Shown here: in pieces, positions 40,388 to 53,261 of the stretch
Position numbering within the stretch: the stretch's first letter is position 1
Layout of the letters: each line of letters begins with the position of its first letter
Assembly (NCBI GenBank): GCA_009780515.1
Contig: WQZX01000006.1
Span: forward strand, 1 to 64,000
Length of the DNA stretch: 64,000 nucleotides
Source: Nocardioidaceae bacterium
GTDB taxonomy: Bacteria; Actinomycetota; Actinomycetes; Propionibacteriales; Nocardioidaceae
Direction: 5' to 3'
Program-made: the position numbers and the translations under genes
Notes under the pieces: generated by a model
Told to the model about the DNA's origin: nothing
The model's input: only the letters and a program-made list of their open reading frames with translations
Database searches by the model: none

Positions 40388-42061
40388 ATGACCTCCGAGC
40401 GAACCGCGGGCCGCGGCCCGGTGCTCAAGATCGAGAACCTGGGCGTCGACTTCTGGGTCGACGGCACCTGGTACCCCGCGGCCACGGGCATGAACTACGA
40501 GGTCCAGCCCGGCGAGGTGCTGGCGATCGTCGGCGAGTCCGGTTCGGGCAAGAGCTCCAGCTCGATGGCCCTGCTGGGGCTGCTGCCGCCGAACGGCCGC
40601 GTCAACGGCCGGATCGAGTTCAAGGGACGCGACATCTCGGCGGTCTCCGCGTCGCAGCTGCGCAAGATCCGCGGCGAGGAGATCGCGGTCATCTTCCAGG
40701 AGCCGATGACGGCCCTGAACCCCGTGTACACGATCGGGGCGCAGATCATCGAGATGCTGCGCACCCACAAGGGCATGGTGCCCGCCGACGCCCGTGCCCG
40801 GACGCTCGAGCTGCTCGAGCTGGTCGAGATGCCGCAGCCGGAGGTGTCGATCGACAAGTACCCCCACCAGCTCTCCGGCGGCCAGCGCCAGCGCGCGATG
40901 ATCGCGATGGCGGTGTCGTGCGAGCCGGCGCTCCTGATCGCGGACGAGCCGACGACGGCGCTCGACGTCACCGTGCAGGCCGAGATCCTCGACCTGATGC
41001 GCGACCTGAGGCACAAGGTGGACAGCGCGATCGTGCTGATCACCCACGATATGGGCGTCGTGGCCGACATGGCCGACCGGATCATCGTCATGAAGGACGG
41101 CGTGATCGTCGAGGCCGGCGACGTGCACACCGTCTTCAGCAGCCCCTCGCACGAGTACACGGAGAAGCTGCTCGCCGCGGTGCCCAAGCTGAGCGTCGAG
41201 ATCGACGCGGCCGAGGCCGAGGAGGCGCGGGTCTCGGCCGAGAAGCCGATCCTCACCTTCGAGGACGTCGTGATCGAGTACCCCAAGCGCGGCCGCATCC
41301 CGGCGTTCCGCGCCGTCGACGGAGTGTCCTTCGAGATCCGTGCCGGCGAGGTCGTCGCACTGGTCGGCGAGTCGGGCTCGGGCAAGACCACCATCGGTCG
41401 CGCGGCCATCGGGCTGCTCCCGGTCCACTCGGGCACGCTGGAGGTCAACGGCACGAACATCGCCGGGGCCAAGGAGAAGGTCCTACGCGACGTACGCCGC
41501 GACGCCGGCATCGTGTTCCAGGACCCGGGATCCTCGCTCAACCCGCGCCTGCCGATCGGCGAGTCGATCGGCGAGCCCATCATGCTCGCGGGCAAGGCGA
41601 AGGGCGCCGAGCTGCAGAAGCGGGTGGAGACGCTGCTCGACGAGGTCGAGCTGCCGCGCTCCTACCGCAACCGATACCCCCACGAGCTCTCCGGCGGTCA
41701 GCGGCAACGTGTGGGCATCGCCCGCGCCCTCGCGCTGCGGCCGCCGCTGCTGATCGCCGACGAGCCGACGTCGGCGCTCGACGTCTCGGTGCAGGCCCGC
41801 TTCCTCGACCTGCTCCAGGGGCTCCAGGAGCAGCTGCGGTTCGCATGCCTGTTCATCACCCACGACCTCGCGGTCGTCGACGTCCTCGCCCACCGCGTGC
41901 TGGTGATGCACAAGGGCGTCCTGGTCGAGCAGGGCGTCAAGGATCAGGTCCTCCGCCGTCCGAAGGACCCCTACACGCAGCGTCTCATCGCGGCCGTCCC
42001 GGTGCCCGACCCCGTCGTCCAGCGCGAGAGGCGCGAGCTCCGGGCCGCCGGCCGTCAGTGA
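40388..42061 (+). CDS. dipeptide ABC transporter ATP-binding protein (OppD-OppF fusion)
   Basis: Two Walker A ([18 protein letters not shown]) and two LSGGQRQR signatures. Confidence 0.95.
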   Translation: MTSERTAGRGPVLKIENLGVDFWVDGTWYPAATGMNYEVQPGEVLAIVGESGSGKSSSSMALLGLLPPNGRVNGRIEFKGRDISAVSASQLRKIRGEEIAVIFQEPMTALNPVYTIGAQIIEMLRTHKGMVPADARARTLELLELVEMPQPEVSIDKYPHQLSGGQRQRAMIAMAVSCEPALLIADEPTTALDVTVQAEILDLMRDLRHKVDSAIVLITHDMGVVADMADRIIVMKDGVIVEAGDVHTVFSSPSHEYTEKLLAAVPKLSVEIDAAEAEEARVSAEKPILTFEDVVIEYPKRGRIPAFRAVDGVSFEIRAGEVVALVGESGSGKTTIGRAAIGLLPVHSGTLEVNGTNIAGAKEKVLRDVRRDAGIVFQDPGSSLNPRLPIGESIGEPIMLAGKAKGAELQKRVETLLDEVELPRSYRNRYPHELSGGQRQRVGIARALALRPPLLIADEPTSALDVSVQARFLDLLQGLQEQLRFACLFITHDLAVVDVLAHRVLVMHKGVLVEQGVKDQVLRRPKDPYTQRLIAAVPVPDPVVQRERRELRAAGRQ

Positions 42062-42083
42062 GCCCGTCGATAGGCTCGTCGGC

Positions 42084-43439
42084 GTGGAAGGACTCTTCGA
42101 GGTCGAGCCCGGTACGCCGACCGGCGGGTCGCTGAGCGACGCGACCCACGACGCCGCGCCGCTCGCCGTACGCATGCGGCCGCGGACGCTGGACGAGCTG
42201 GTCGGTCAGTCGCAGCTGAAGGCGGCGGGGTCGCCGCTGCGCCAGCTGGTCGAGGACGACCGCGCGCTCTCGCTGCTGCTGTGGGGACCTCCGGGCACGG
42301 GCAAGACCACGATCGCGAGCATCATCAGCCGCCAGACCGGTCGCCGGTTCGTGGAGATCTCGGCCGTCGCGGCCGGTGTGAAGGAGGTGCGGTCGGCGAT
42401 CGACTCCGCCCGTGCGGCGCTGGTCTCGGGCGGTCAGCAGACGGTGCTGTTCGTCGACGAGGTCCACCGGTTCAGCAAGGCCCAGCAGGACGCGCTGCTG
42501 CCGGGTGTCGAGAACCGCTGGGTCACGCTGGTCGCCGCGACGACCGAGAACCCGAGCTTCAGCGTCATCTCGCCGCTGCTGTCGCGCAGCCTGCTGCTGC
42601 GGCTGGAGTCGCTGACCGACGATGACGTCGCCGGCGTCCTCGACCGGGCGGTGACCGACGAGCGCGGGCTCGCGGGCGAGGTCGTCCTGGCCGACGACGC
42701 CCGCGAGCACATCGTCCGGCTCGCCGGGGGAGACGCCCGACGAGCGCTCACCTACCTCGAGGCCGCCGCGGGCGCGGTCTCGACAGGCTCGACCACCGAG
42801 GTCCCGGTGATCACGGTCGAGACGGCCGAGGCGGCTGCCGACCAGGCAGCCGTTCGCTACGACCGGGACGGCGACCAGCACTACGACGTCATCAGCGCGT
42901 TCATCAAGTCGGTCCGGGGGAGCGACGCCGACGCGGCGCTGCACTACCTGGCCCGGATGCTCGAGGCGGGGGAGGACCCGCGCTTCATCGCGAGACGGCT
43001 GATGATCCTCGCCAGCGAGGACATCGGCCTGGCCGATCCGACCGCGCTGCAGACCGCGGTCGCCGCCGCCCAGACGGTGCAGCTCATCGGCCTTCCGGAG
43101 GGCCAGCTCACGCTCGCCCACGCGACGATCGCGCTCGCGGTCGCGCCCAAGTCCAACGCCGTCACGACCGCGATCGGCGCGGCCGTCGCCGACGTACGCG
43201 CCGGGAGGATCGGGCACGTGCCGCCGCACCTTCGCGACGCGCACTACGCCGGGGCGAAGAAGCTGGGGCACGGCGACGGGTACGTCTACAGCCACGACGC
43301 GCCGTACGGCGTGGCCGAGCAGCAGTACCTCCCCGACGTGCTCGCGGACACCCGCTACTACCAGCCGACCGAGCTCGGCAACGAGGCCACCGTCAAGCAG
43401 CGCTGGGAGCGGGTGCGGGCGATCATCCGTGGTCAGTAG
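42084..43439 (+). CDS. rarA: replication-associated recombination protein RarA
   Basis: [52 protein letters not shown]. Confidence 0.93.
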   Translation: MEGLFEVEPGTPTGGSLSDATHDAAPLAVRMRPRTLDELVGQSQLKAAGSPLRQLVEDDRALSLLLWGPPGTGKTTIASIISRQTGRRFVEISAVAAGVKEVRSAIDSARAALVSGGQQTVLFVDEVHRFSKAQQDALLPGVENRWVTLVAATTENPSFSVISPLLSRSLLLRLESLTDDDVAGVLDRAVTDERGLAGEVVLADDAREHIVRLAGGDARRALTYLEAAAGAVSTGSTTEVPVITVETAEAAADQAAVRYDRDGDQHYDVISAFIKSVRGSDADAALHYLARMLEAGEDPRFIARRLMILASEDIGLADPTALQTAVAAAQTVQLIGLPEGQLTLAHATIALAVAPKSNAVTTAIGAAVADVRAGRIGHVPPHLRDAHYAGAKKLGHGDGYVYSHDAPYGVAEQQYLPDVLADTRYYQPTELGNEATVKQRWERVRAIIRGQ

Positions 43440-43461
43440 CGAGCCATTAGGCTTGTCGACC

Positions 43462-44001
43462 GTGACGCCCGAGCTCGTCGTACCGACCGCCCTCGCCGTC
43501 CTCGCCGTCCTGGTCCTCGTCGGGCTGGTCGGCGCGGTGGCTCTCCTGGTGCTGGCCGTACGCCGGACGCGCGAGCGCACCGACGCCCTGCTGGCCGGGG
43601 CGGCGACCGATGCCGACGAGCTGCGCGAGCAGCTCACCCACATCGAGGAGCAGCTGCGCGCCCAGGCTGCGGCCGTGGAGCGCGCAGGTCTGGCCGACCG
43701 GCCCCCGGTGCTGGTCGACGACCGCGAGTTCATCATCACCGAGCTCGGTCGTGAGCGGCCGCTGGTGCCGGGCATCCCGGCGCCGCAGTTCGTGGACACG
43801 CTGCTGCGGGAGAGCCTGGTCCGCACCGCGTCCCTGGCCGCCGGCCTGCGTCATGCGCTCTCGCCCGAGATCCGCAACCGGATCCGCTTCGAGATGAAGC
43901 GCGAGGTCAAGCGCTCGCGCAAGCAGCGTCGTGCCGAGGCACGCCTGGCCCGTCGTGAGTGGGAGGCCCGCCAGCGGGCCGGGATCGAGCTCACCGGATG
44001 A
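43462..44001 (+). CDS. hypothetical membrane-anchored coiled-coil protein
   Basis: N-terminal TM segment, DADELREQLTHIEEQLRAQAAAVERAG, basic C-terminus; GTG start. Confidence 0.7.
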   Translation: MTPELVVPTALAVLAVLVLVGLVGAVALLVLAVRRTRERTDALLAGAATDADELREQLTHIEEQLRAQAAAVERAGLADRPPVLVDDREFIITELGRERPLVPGIPAPQFVDTLLRESLVRTASLAAGLRHALSPEIRNRIRFEMKREVKRSRKQRRAEARLARREWEARQRAGIELTG

Positions 44002-44296
44002 GGCGCGGCTTCTGGTTCGGCGCCGGTGTCGCGGCGGGGGTCTACGGCATGGTCCGCGCGCGGCGGGTCGCGGAGGCGTTCACCCCCGACGGCATGCGTG
44101 ACCGGGTCAAGGCCGCGGGGCTCGGCGCCCGGATGCTGCGCGACGAGATGGCCCAGGGCACGGCCGATGCCGAAACGGGGTTGCGGGAGCGCTACGGTCT
44201 CCCGTCCCCTGGTGAGGGACACCCGCAGCTCCCCGCCCCGCAGCACGACCGCAGAGCGCTCCCGAGCGACCGAGACCAGCACGACAAGGACGATCG

Positions 44297-44300
<4 letters not shown>
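43998..44300 (+). CDS. hypothetical protein (DUF6167-like, alaS-linked)
   Basis: MRRGFWFGAGVAAGVYGMVRARRVAEAFTPDGMRDRVKAAGLG; ATGA overlaps on both sides. Confidence 0.7.
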
Positions 44301-46974
<2,674 letters not shown>

Positions 46975-46975
<1 letters not shown>

Positions 46976-47457
46976 TGCGCCTCGGCGTGCGACTCGCCGT
47001 CGATCCGGGCGATGCCCGGATCGGGGTCGCCCGCAGCGACCCCTCGGGCACGCTGGCGACCCCGGTCGAGACCGTCCGCCGCGGCAAGGGCGACGTACGA
47101 CGCCTGGCGCGCCTGGTGCGCGACGAGAGCGCGATCGAGGTCGTGGTCGGCCTGCCGCGGTCGCTCGGCGGCCACGACACACCCTCGACCCGGAAGGCGC
47201 GCGACCTGGCCGCGCAGCTGGCCGCGAGGATCGCCCCGGTGCCGGTGCGGCTGCTCGACGAGCGTCTGACCACCGTGACCGCGGAGGCTATGCTGCGCGA
47301 TCAGCGCAAGGGCGCCAGCCGGCGTGCGGTGATCGACCAGGCAGCAGCCATGGTGATCCTGCAGCAGGCGCTGGAGAGCGAGCGGGCCACGGGCGACCCG
47401 CCCGGTGAGCTGGTGACCGTCGTAGCAGCCGAGGAGGCCGAGGTAGCCGATGAGTGA
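46975..47457 (+). CDS. ruvX: Holliday junction resolvase RuvX (YqgF)
   Basis: AVDPGDARIGVARSDPSGTLATPVETV, VVGLPRSLGGHDTPSTRKAR, LLDERLTTVTAE. Confidence 0.94.
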
Positions 47458-48583
47458 CGACTCGATCCTGTCCGACCTGGGCGCCGGATCCGGACATCAC
47501 GACCACCGTGGACCGCGCCGACGACGCCCCAGCGGCTGCATGCCGCTGCTGCTGGTCGCGCTGGTGGTGCTCGCCGTGGTCGTCTTCGGTGCGGTGAAGG
47601 GCATCGACCACGTGAAGTCGTGGCTCGCGGGCCCGGCCGACTACCAGGGTCCGGGCGAGGGTCGGGTGACCTTCACGATCAGCAAGGGCGAGACCGTGTC
47701 CGAGATGGGCGCGGACCTGCAGAAGCTCGACGTCGTGGAGTCGGAGAAGGCGTTCGTGCACGCCGCGTCCGGCAACCCGGCCGCGACCGGCATCCAGCCC
47801 GGCAGCTACCAGCTCAAGCACAAGATGGCGGCCGCGGACGCGGTCGACGTCCTGGTCAACCCCAAGAACATGGTCCAGGACGCGGTCACGATCCCCGAGG
47901 GCAAGCGCACGACCGACGTCGTCGACCTGATCGTCGAGCACACGCACTTCTCCAAGGCGTCGGTGGAGAAGGTGCTCACCCACCCGACCGGGCTGGGCCT
48001 GCCGTCCTACGCCCACGGCAGCCCGGAGGGCTACCTCTTCCCCGCGACGTACGACGTCCAGCCGGGCGAGACCCCGAAGAGCCTGATCAGGCAGATGGTC
48101 GCCAAGTGGCGCGAGGAGGCGGACTCGATCCACCTCGAGAGCGCCGCGCGGGCCGTCAACCTCGACCCCGACCAGGTGATCACGGTGGCGAGCATCCTGG
48201 AGTTCGAGGCGCAGCGCACCCAGGACTACCCGAAGGTGGCCCGCGCGATCTACAACCGGCTCAAGGCCGGCATGCCGCTGCAGTCCGACGCGACGGTGTC
48301 CTACGCCAACGGCACCAGCAACCAGATCTGGACCAGCGCCGCGCAGCGCGGCAGCGACTCGGCGTACAACACCTACAAGCACAAGGGGCTGCCGCCGGGA
48401 CCGATCGGCAACCCGGGCATGGCCACGATCAAGGCGGCGCTGCACCCGGCCAAGGGGCCGTGGCTCTACTGGGTCGTGGTGAACCTGCGCACCGGGGAGA
48501 CCGACTTCGCCACGACGTACGCCCAGCACCAGCGGCAGGTCGCGAAGCTCAACGCCTACTGCAAGACCTCCTCGGCCTGCTGA
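47450..48583 (+). CDS. mltG: endolytic transglycosylase MltG
   Basis: LEGYLFPATYDV-type PEGYLFPATYDVQPGETP, ASILEFEAQRTQDYPKVARAIYNRLKAGMPLQSDATVSYA. Confidence 0.93.
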   Translation: MSDDSILSDLGAGSGHHDHRGPRRRRPSGCMPLLLVALVVLAVVVFGAVKGIDHVKSWLAGPADYQGPGEGRVTFTISKGETVSEMGADLQKLDVVESEKAFVHAASGNPAATGIQPGSYQLKHKMAAADAVDVLVNPKNMVQDAVTIPEGKRTTDVVDLIVEHTHFSKASVEKVLTHPTGLGLPSYAHGSPEGYLFPATYDVQPGETPKSLIRQMVAKWREEADSIHLESAARAVNLDPDQVITVASILEFEAQRTQDYPKVARAIYNRLKAGMPLQSDATVSYANGTSNQIWTSAAQRGSDSAYNTYKHKGLPPGPIGNPGMATIKAALHPAKGPWLYWVVVNLRTGETDFATTYAQHQRQVAKLNAYCKTSSAC

Positions 48584-49407
48584 TGGCCGCTGCGACGAGG
48601 TGCGCGGTCGTCGGCGACCCGGTCGACCACTCGCTGTCGCCGGTGCTGCACCGCGCGGGCTATGCCGCGCTCGGCCTCGACGGCTGGACCTACGACGCGG
48701 TGCAGGTGCCGGCGGGCGGGCTGGCCGCGATGGTCGCCGGCCTGGGGCCCGAGTGGCGGGGCCTGTCGGTGACGGCCCCTCTCAAGCGCGAGGCGCTCGC
48801 CACGGCGGTGTCGTCGACCGACCGGGCGGGGCTCGCCGGGGGAGCGAACACACTGGTGCGCGGCGACTCCGGCGCCGGCTGGGCGGGCGACAACACCGAC
48901 CTGCCGGGCGCGGTCGAGGCGATCCGCGAGCGGTGGAGCGCGCCGGTCGGCGATGCGCTCGTCCTCGGCGGCGGGGCGACCGCGGCGAGCGTCGGGCTCG
49001 CGCTGGTCGAGCTCGGCGTCGAGCGCCTGCGGCTGGCCGTGCGGGACCCCGGCCGAGCGGCCGAGGCGCTGTCGGCGCTGATGGCCCACCCCAGGGCGCC
49101 CGAGGTCTCCGTGACCCACCTGACCGACGCGCGCGGCGGCGACCTCGTCGTCTCGACGATCCCGGCGGCCGCCCAGACGCCCGAGCTGGTCCAGCGCCTC
49201 GACAGCGCGCCGGTGCTGTTCGAGGTCACCTACAACACCTGGCCGACGCCGCTGGTCGCCGCGGCCGAGCGCCGGGGCGCGGTCGTCGTCTCCGGTCTCG
49301 ACCTGCTCGTCCACCAGGCGGTCCTGCAGTTCGAGATGTTCACCGGCCGGCGGGGCCCGCTCGGGGCCATGCGTGCTGCCGGGGAGGCCGCGCTAGCCGT
49401 CCGCTGA
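48583..49407 (+). CDS. aroE: shikimate dehydrogenase
   Basis: CAVVGDPVDHSLSPVLHRAGYAALGLD, GLSVTAPLKREAL, GGGATAASVG. Confidence 0.93.
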   Translation: MAAATRCAVVGDPVDHSLSPVLHRAGYAALGLDGWTYDAVQVPAGGLAAMVAGLGPEWRGLSVTAPLKREALATAVSSTDRAGLAGGANTLVRGDSGAGWAGDNTDLPGAVEAIRERWSAPVGDALVLGGGATAASVGLALVELGVERLRLAVRDPGRAAEALSALMAHPRAPEVSVTHLTDARGGDLVVSTIPAAAQTPELVQRLDSAPVLFEVTYNTWPTPLVAAAERRGAVVVSGLDLLVHQAVLQFEMFTGRRGPLGAMRAAGEAALAVR

Positions 49408-49408
49408 C

Positions 49409-49434
49409 AGCCTTCCTTACCGGTAAGGAAGGCT
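49409..49434. other. perfect 26-bp palindrome (terminator hairpin or operator)
   Basis: AGCCTTCCTTACCGGTAAGGAAGGCT, read directly. Confidence 0.9.
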
Positions 49435-49488
49435 CGTCGTCGGCACTGTCGGCGCGCGACCCGGCGGCTCGGACGCTAGGTTCGGCGC

Positions 49489-50196
49489 ATGCAGTGGGAC
49501 CCGGCCGCCGGAGCGGCGTGTGCCGTCGCGGGGGGCGTGCTCGGCCTGCTCGTGCCCCGGATCATCGCGGCGGTCCCGGAGCCCGAGCCCGACCCGGAGG
49601 AGAAGGCGGGGGACTTCCCCGACAAGATCCCGTACGCCGACCTGGCCCGTCGCCCGCGGCTCGGACCGTGGTGCGCCGTGGCCTGCGCGGTCGCCGGCGC
49701 ACTCATGGGCGTCGCGCTCGGGTGGTCCTGGGCGCTCGGGTGGCTGGTCTTCCTGCTGCCGGTCGGCGCCGCCCTGGCGGTGATCGACCTCTCGACGTGG
49801 TACCTCCCGACGCGCATCATCGCGCCCTCGTACGCGGTCGTGGCGGTGCTCGTCTGCGTGGCGGCCGGGGTGCTGCAGAACGTCCACGTGGTCGTCTACG
49901 CGGCGGTCGGCTTCCTCGGGCTGGGCGCCTACTACGGCCTGATGTGGCTGATCAGCCCGCGCATCATGGCCTTCGGCGACGTACGTCTCGGCGGCCTGCT
50001 CGGACTCGCTCTCGGCCCGTTCGGGCTCGTGACGGTGCTGGCGTCGGTGTTCCTGGCGGCCGTCGTCGGAGCGGTGGCCATCGTGCCGATGCGGCTGAGC
50101 GGGCACAGCATCGCCCGGCGGATGCCGTTCGGGCCGTTCCTCCTCATCGGGGCGGTGCTCGCCGTCGTGGTGGGCCAGGTCCTGGTCACTGGGTAG
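49489..50196 (+). CDS. prepilin peptidase (A24 family)
   Basis: AVIDLSTWYLPTRII and MAFGDVRLGGLLGLALG (GxGD-type aspartyl motifs), multi-TM. Confidence 0.85.
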   Translation: MQWDPAAGAACAVAGGVLGLLVPRIIAAVPEPEPDPEEKAGDFPDKIPYADLARRPRLGPWCAVACAVAGALMGVALGWSWALGWLVFLLPVGAALAVIDLSTWYLPTRIIAPSYAVVAVLVCVAAGVLQNVHVVVYAAVGFLGLGAYYGLMWLISPRIMAFGDVRLGGLLGLALGPFGLVTVLASVFLAAVVGAVAIVPMRLSGHSIARRMPFGPFLLIGAVLAVVVGQVLVTG

Positions 50197-50206
50197 CGTC
50201 GGAGTC

Positions 50207-51226
50207 ATGCGCGCTGTCGTCTACTCCGAGACCGGTCCGTCCTCCGTCCTGCGGCTCGTCGACCGCGAGGTGCCCGAGCCGGGGCCGGGCGAGCTGCGGG
50301 TGCGCCTGGTGCGCGCCGGCGTGAACCCGACCGACTGGAAGTTCCGTGCCGGCGGCACCTACGCCGAGCTGCCGTACGACGAGATCACGCCCGGCCAGGA
50401 CGGCGCGGGTGTCGTCGAGGCGGTGGGCGAGGGTGTCCTGGGCTTCGCGGTCGAGGACCGCGTGTGGCTGATGCTGGCCCAGCACGGCCGGCCCTACGGC
50501 ACGGCCGCCGAGCAGGTCGTCGTACCTGCGGAGAACGCGGTGCACCTCCCCGTCGGCGCGTCGTACGAGCTCGGGGCCTCGCTGGGTGTGCCCGCGGTGA
50601 CGGCCCACCGGGCGCTGACCTCGGGCGACGTCACCCGGCTGGCGCCGGGTGCGCTGGACGGTCGCACGGTCCTGGTCCACGGCGGCGCGGGAGCCGTCGG
50701 CAACGCCGCGATCCAGCTGGCGCGGTGGGCGGGCGCGACGGTCCTCACCACGGTGAGCAGCGACGAGAAGGCCGCGCTCGCGATCGCCGCCGGTGCGCAC
50801 CAGACCGTCAACTACAAGGTCGGCGATCCCGCCGCCGAGATCGAGGCGCTCGCGCCGGACGGCGTCGACCTCGTCGTGGACGTCGCCCCCGCGGTCAACA
50901 ACGACCTCGATCGGCGGGTGCTGCGCGTGCACGGCACCGTCGCGATCTACGCCAACAACGGCGGCGACGAGCTGACCATGCCCGTGCGGGAGACCTTCTC
51001 CAAGAACCTCCGCTACCAGTTCGTGCTGCTGTACACGCTCGCCCCCGAGCTCCTGCGCGCCGCCGCGGAGGACATCACCGCCGCGATCGAGGTCGGTGCC
51101 CTGCGCGTGGGCGAGGATGCCGGCGTACCGCTGCACCACCACGCGCTGGACGACGCCGCCGCGGCCCACGACGCGGTCGAGCAGGGTGCCGTCGGCAAGG
51201 TCCTGCTCGACCTGGACCACGACTGA
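50207..51226 (+). CDS. zinc-binding-dehydrogenase family / quinone oxidoreductase
   Basis: [72 protein letters not shown]. Confidence 0.9.
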   Translation: MRAVVYSETGPSSVLRLVDREVPEPGPGELRVRLVRAGVNPTDWKFRAGGTYAELPYDEITPGQDGAGVVEAVGEGVLGFAVEDRVWLMLAQHGRPYGTAAEQVVVPAENAVHLPVGASYELGASLGVPAVTAHRALTSGDVTRLAPGALDGRTVLVHGGAGAVGNAAIQLARWAGATVLTTVSSDEKAALAIAAGAHQTVNYKVGDPAAEIEALAPDGVDLVVDVAPAVNNDLDRRVLRVHGTVAIYANNGGDELTMPVRETFSKNLRYQFVLLYTLAPELLRAAAEDITAAIEVGALRVGEDAGVPLHHHALDDAAAAHDAVEQGAVGKVLLDLDHD

Positions 51227-51258
51227 GCCGTGCGCGTCGCCATGGGAGGATTGCGCCC

Positions 51259-52437
51259 ATGTTGCGCTGGCTGACCGCGGGGGAGTCGCACGGTCCCTCC
51301 CTGGTCGCGATCCTCGAGGGCATGCCCGCCCACGTCGAGGTCACGACCCATGACATCTCCGACTCGCTCGCCCGGCGCCGGCTCGGCTACGGCCGCGGCG
51401 CGCGGATGAAGTTCGAGCAGGACGAGGTCACGCTGGTCGGCGGGGTGCGGCACGGCCGGACGCAGGGCGGGCCGGTGGCGATCGAGATCGGCAACACCGA
51501 GTGGCCGCGCTGGGAGAAGGTCATGTCGGCCGACCCGGTCGACCCCGACGAGCTCGCGACGATGGCCCGCAACGCGCCGCTGACCCGGCCGCGCCCCGGC
51601 CACGCCGACTTCACCGGCATGCAGAAGTACGACTTCGACGACGCCCGTCCGCTCCTGGAGCGCGCGTCGGCCCGCGAGACCGCGGCGCGCGTCGCGCTCG
51701 GCCGCGTCGCCAGCAACTTCCTGGAGCAGGCCACCGGCGCCAGCATCGTCTCCCACGTGATCGAGCTCGGCGGCATCCGTACGCCGACCCGCGACCTGCC
51801 CACGCCCGACGACGTCGAGCGTCTCGACGCCGACCCGGTGCGCTGCCTCGACCCCGAAGGCAGCAGGCAGATGGTCGAGCGGATCGACCAGGCGCACAAG
51901 GACGGCGACACCCTCGGCGGCGTCGTGGAGGTGGTCGTCCACGGCCTGCCGCCGGGCCTGGGGTCGCACGTCCACTGGGACCGCCGCCTCGACTCGCGCC
52001 TCGCCGGCGCCCTGATGGGCATCCAGGCGATCAAGGGCGTCGAGCTCGGCGACGGCTTCGAGGTCGCCGCGACACCGGGCAGCCTGGCGCACGACGAGAT
52101 CGTCCCGACCGAGGACGGCGTGCGTCGTACCAGCGGTCGCAGCGGCGGCACCGAGGGCGGCATGTCGACCGGTGAGGTGCTGCGGGTGCGCGCGGCGATG
52201 AAGCCGATCGCGACCGTCCCGCGGGCGCTGCGCACCGTCGACGTCGCCACCGGCGAGGCCGCCGTCGCCCACCACCAGCGCTCCGACGTCTGTGCCGTCC
52301 CGGCCGCCGGCATCGTCGCCGAGGCGATGGTCGCCCTGGTGCTGGCTGACGCCGTGACCGAGAAGTTCGGCGGCGACTCGCTCGGCGAGACCGCCCGCAA
52401 CGTGCGGTCCTACCTCGACAACCTGCGCTACCGGTGA
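51259..52437 (+). CDS. aroC: chorismate synthase
   Basis: [54 protein letters not shown]. Confidence 0.97.
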   Translation: MLRWLTAGESHGPSLVAILEGMPAHVEVTTHDISDSLARRRLGYGRGARMKFEQDEVTLVGGVRHGRTQGGPVAIEIGNTEWPRWEKVMSADPVDPDELATMARNAPLTRPRPGHADFTGMQKYDFDDARPLLERASARETAARVALGRVASNFLEQATGASIVSHVIELGGIRTPTRDLPTPDDVERLDADPVRCLDPEGSRQMVERIDQAHKDGDTLGGVVEVVVHGLPPGLGSHVHWDRRLDSRLAGALMGIQAIKGVELGDGFEVAATPGSLAHDEIVPTEDGVRRTSGRSGGTEGGMSTGEVLRVRAAMKPIATVPRALRTVDVATGEAAVAHHQRSDVCAVPAAGIVAEAMVALVLADAVTEKFGGDSLGETARNVRSYLDNLRYR

Positions 52438-52455
52438 TCGGGCGGTGACCCGCCG

Positions 52456-52977
52456 GTGACCGGCCCGAAGGTCGTCCTCGTCGGCCCGATGGGGGCCGGC
52501 AAGTCCACCGTCGCGGCCATCCTGGCCGACCGGTGGGGGCTGCCGGCCCGCGACACGGACACCGACGTCGAGGTGGCCCAGCGACGCTCGATCCAGGAGA
52601 TCTTCGTCGACGACGGCGAGGCGGCCTTCCGAGCGCTCGAGCGTGCGGCCGTGGCCGACGCGCTCGCCGAGCACGACGGCGTGCTGAGCCTGGGTGGTGG
52701 CGCGGTCCTCGCGCCGGAGACGCGCCAGCTGCTGGCCGGCCACACGGTGGTCTTCCTCAGGGTCGGGCTGGCCAACGCGGTGAAGCGGGTCGGCCTCGGC
52801 GAGAGCCGTCCGGTGCTCAACCAGGCGATCGGCGGCGTACGCACCCGGGTCAAGGCGCTGCTCGACGAGCGCACCCCGATCTACGAGTCGGTCGCCTCGA
52901 TCTCGGTCGACACCGACGGCCGATCGCCGGAGGACGTGGCCGCCGAGATCGCCGAGCGGATCGGCGAGCTCGCCTGA
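52456..52977 (+). CDS. aroK: shikimate kinase
   Basis: VVLVGPMGAGKSTVAAILADRWGLPARDTD, LSLGGGAVLAP. Confidence 0.94.
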   Translation: MTGPKVVLVGPMGAGKSTVAAILADRWGLPARDTDTDVEVAQRRSIQEIFVDDGEAAFRALERAAVADALAEHDGVLSLGGGAVLAPETRQLLAGHTVVFLRVGLANAVKRVGLGESRPVLNQAIGGVRTRVKALLDERTPIYESVASISVDTDGRSPEDVAAEIAERIGELA

Positions 52978-53006
52978 CGGGTGGGCGGTGCCCCGGCCCT
53001 GGTGGT

Positions 53007-53128
53007 GGGTCGTGTGCCTGACACATCGGGATTCGGGGGTGTGGGGCACACGACCCCCGCCAGCCCGGGCGTGGTGGTGGGTCGTGTGCCCCACACATCG
53101 CCCAGACGATGCATGAGGCACACGACCC
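53007..53128. repeat. two tandem 50-bp dyads built from a GGGTCGTGTGCCnnACACATCG unit in alternating orientation
   Basis: GGGTCGTGTGCC 53007-53018 / GGCACACGACCC 53045-53056; GGGTCGTGTGCC 53079-53090 / GGCACACGACCC 53117-53128. Confidence 0.95.
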
Positions 53129-53261
53129 GGCCCCGCCCGCCGCCCGCGCCCGGCCCGCCTCGCTCCAGCCGCGCGATGCCGAGCACACGAGCCGCCGCGT
53201 GCACGACGCGGCCTCGGGCCCGCTCCGGAGCCGCATCGGCGCGCACCACTAGGCTCGCCGC

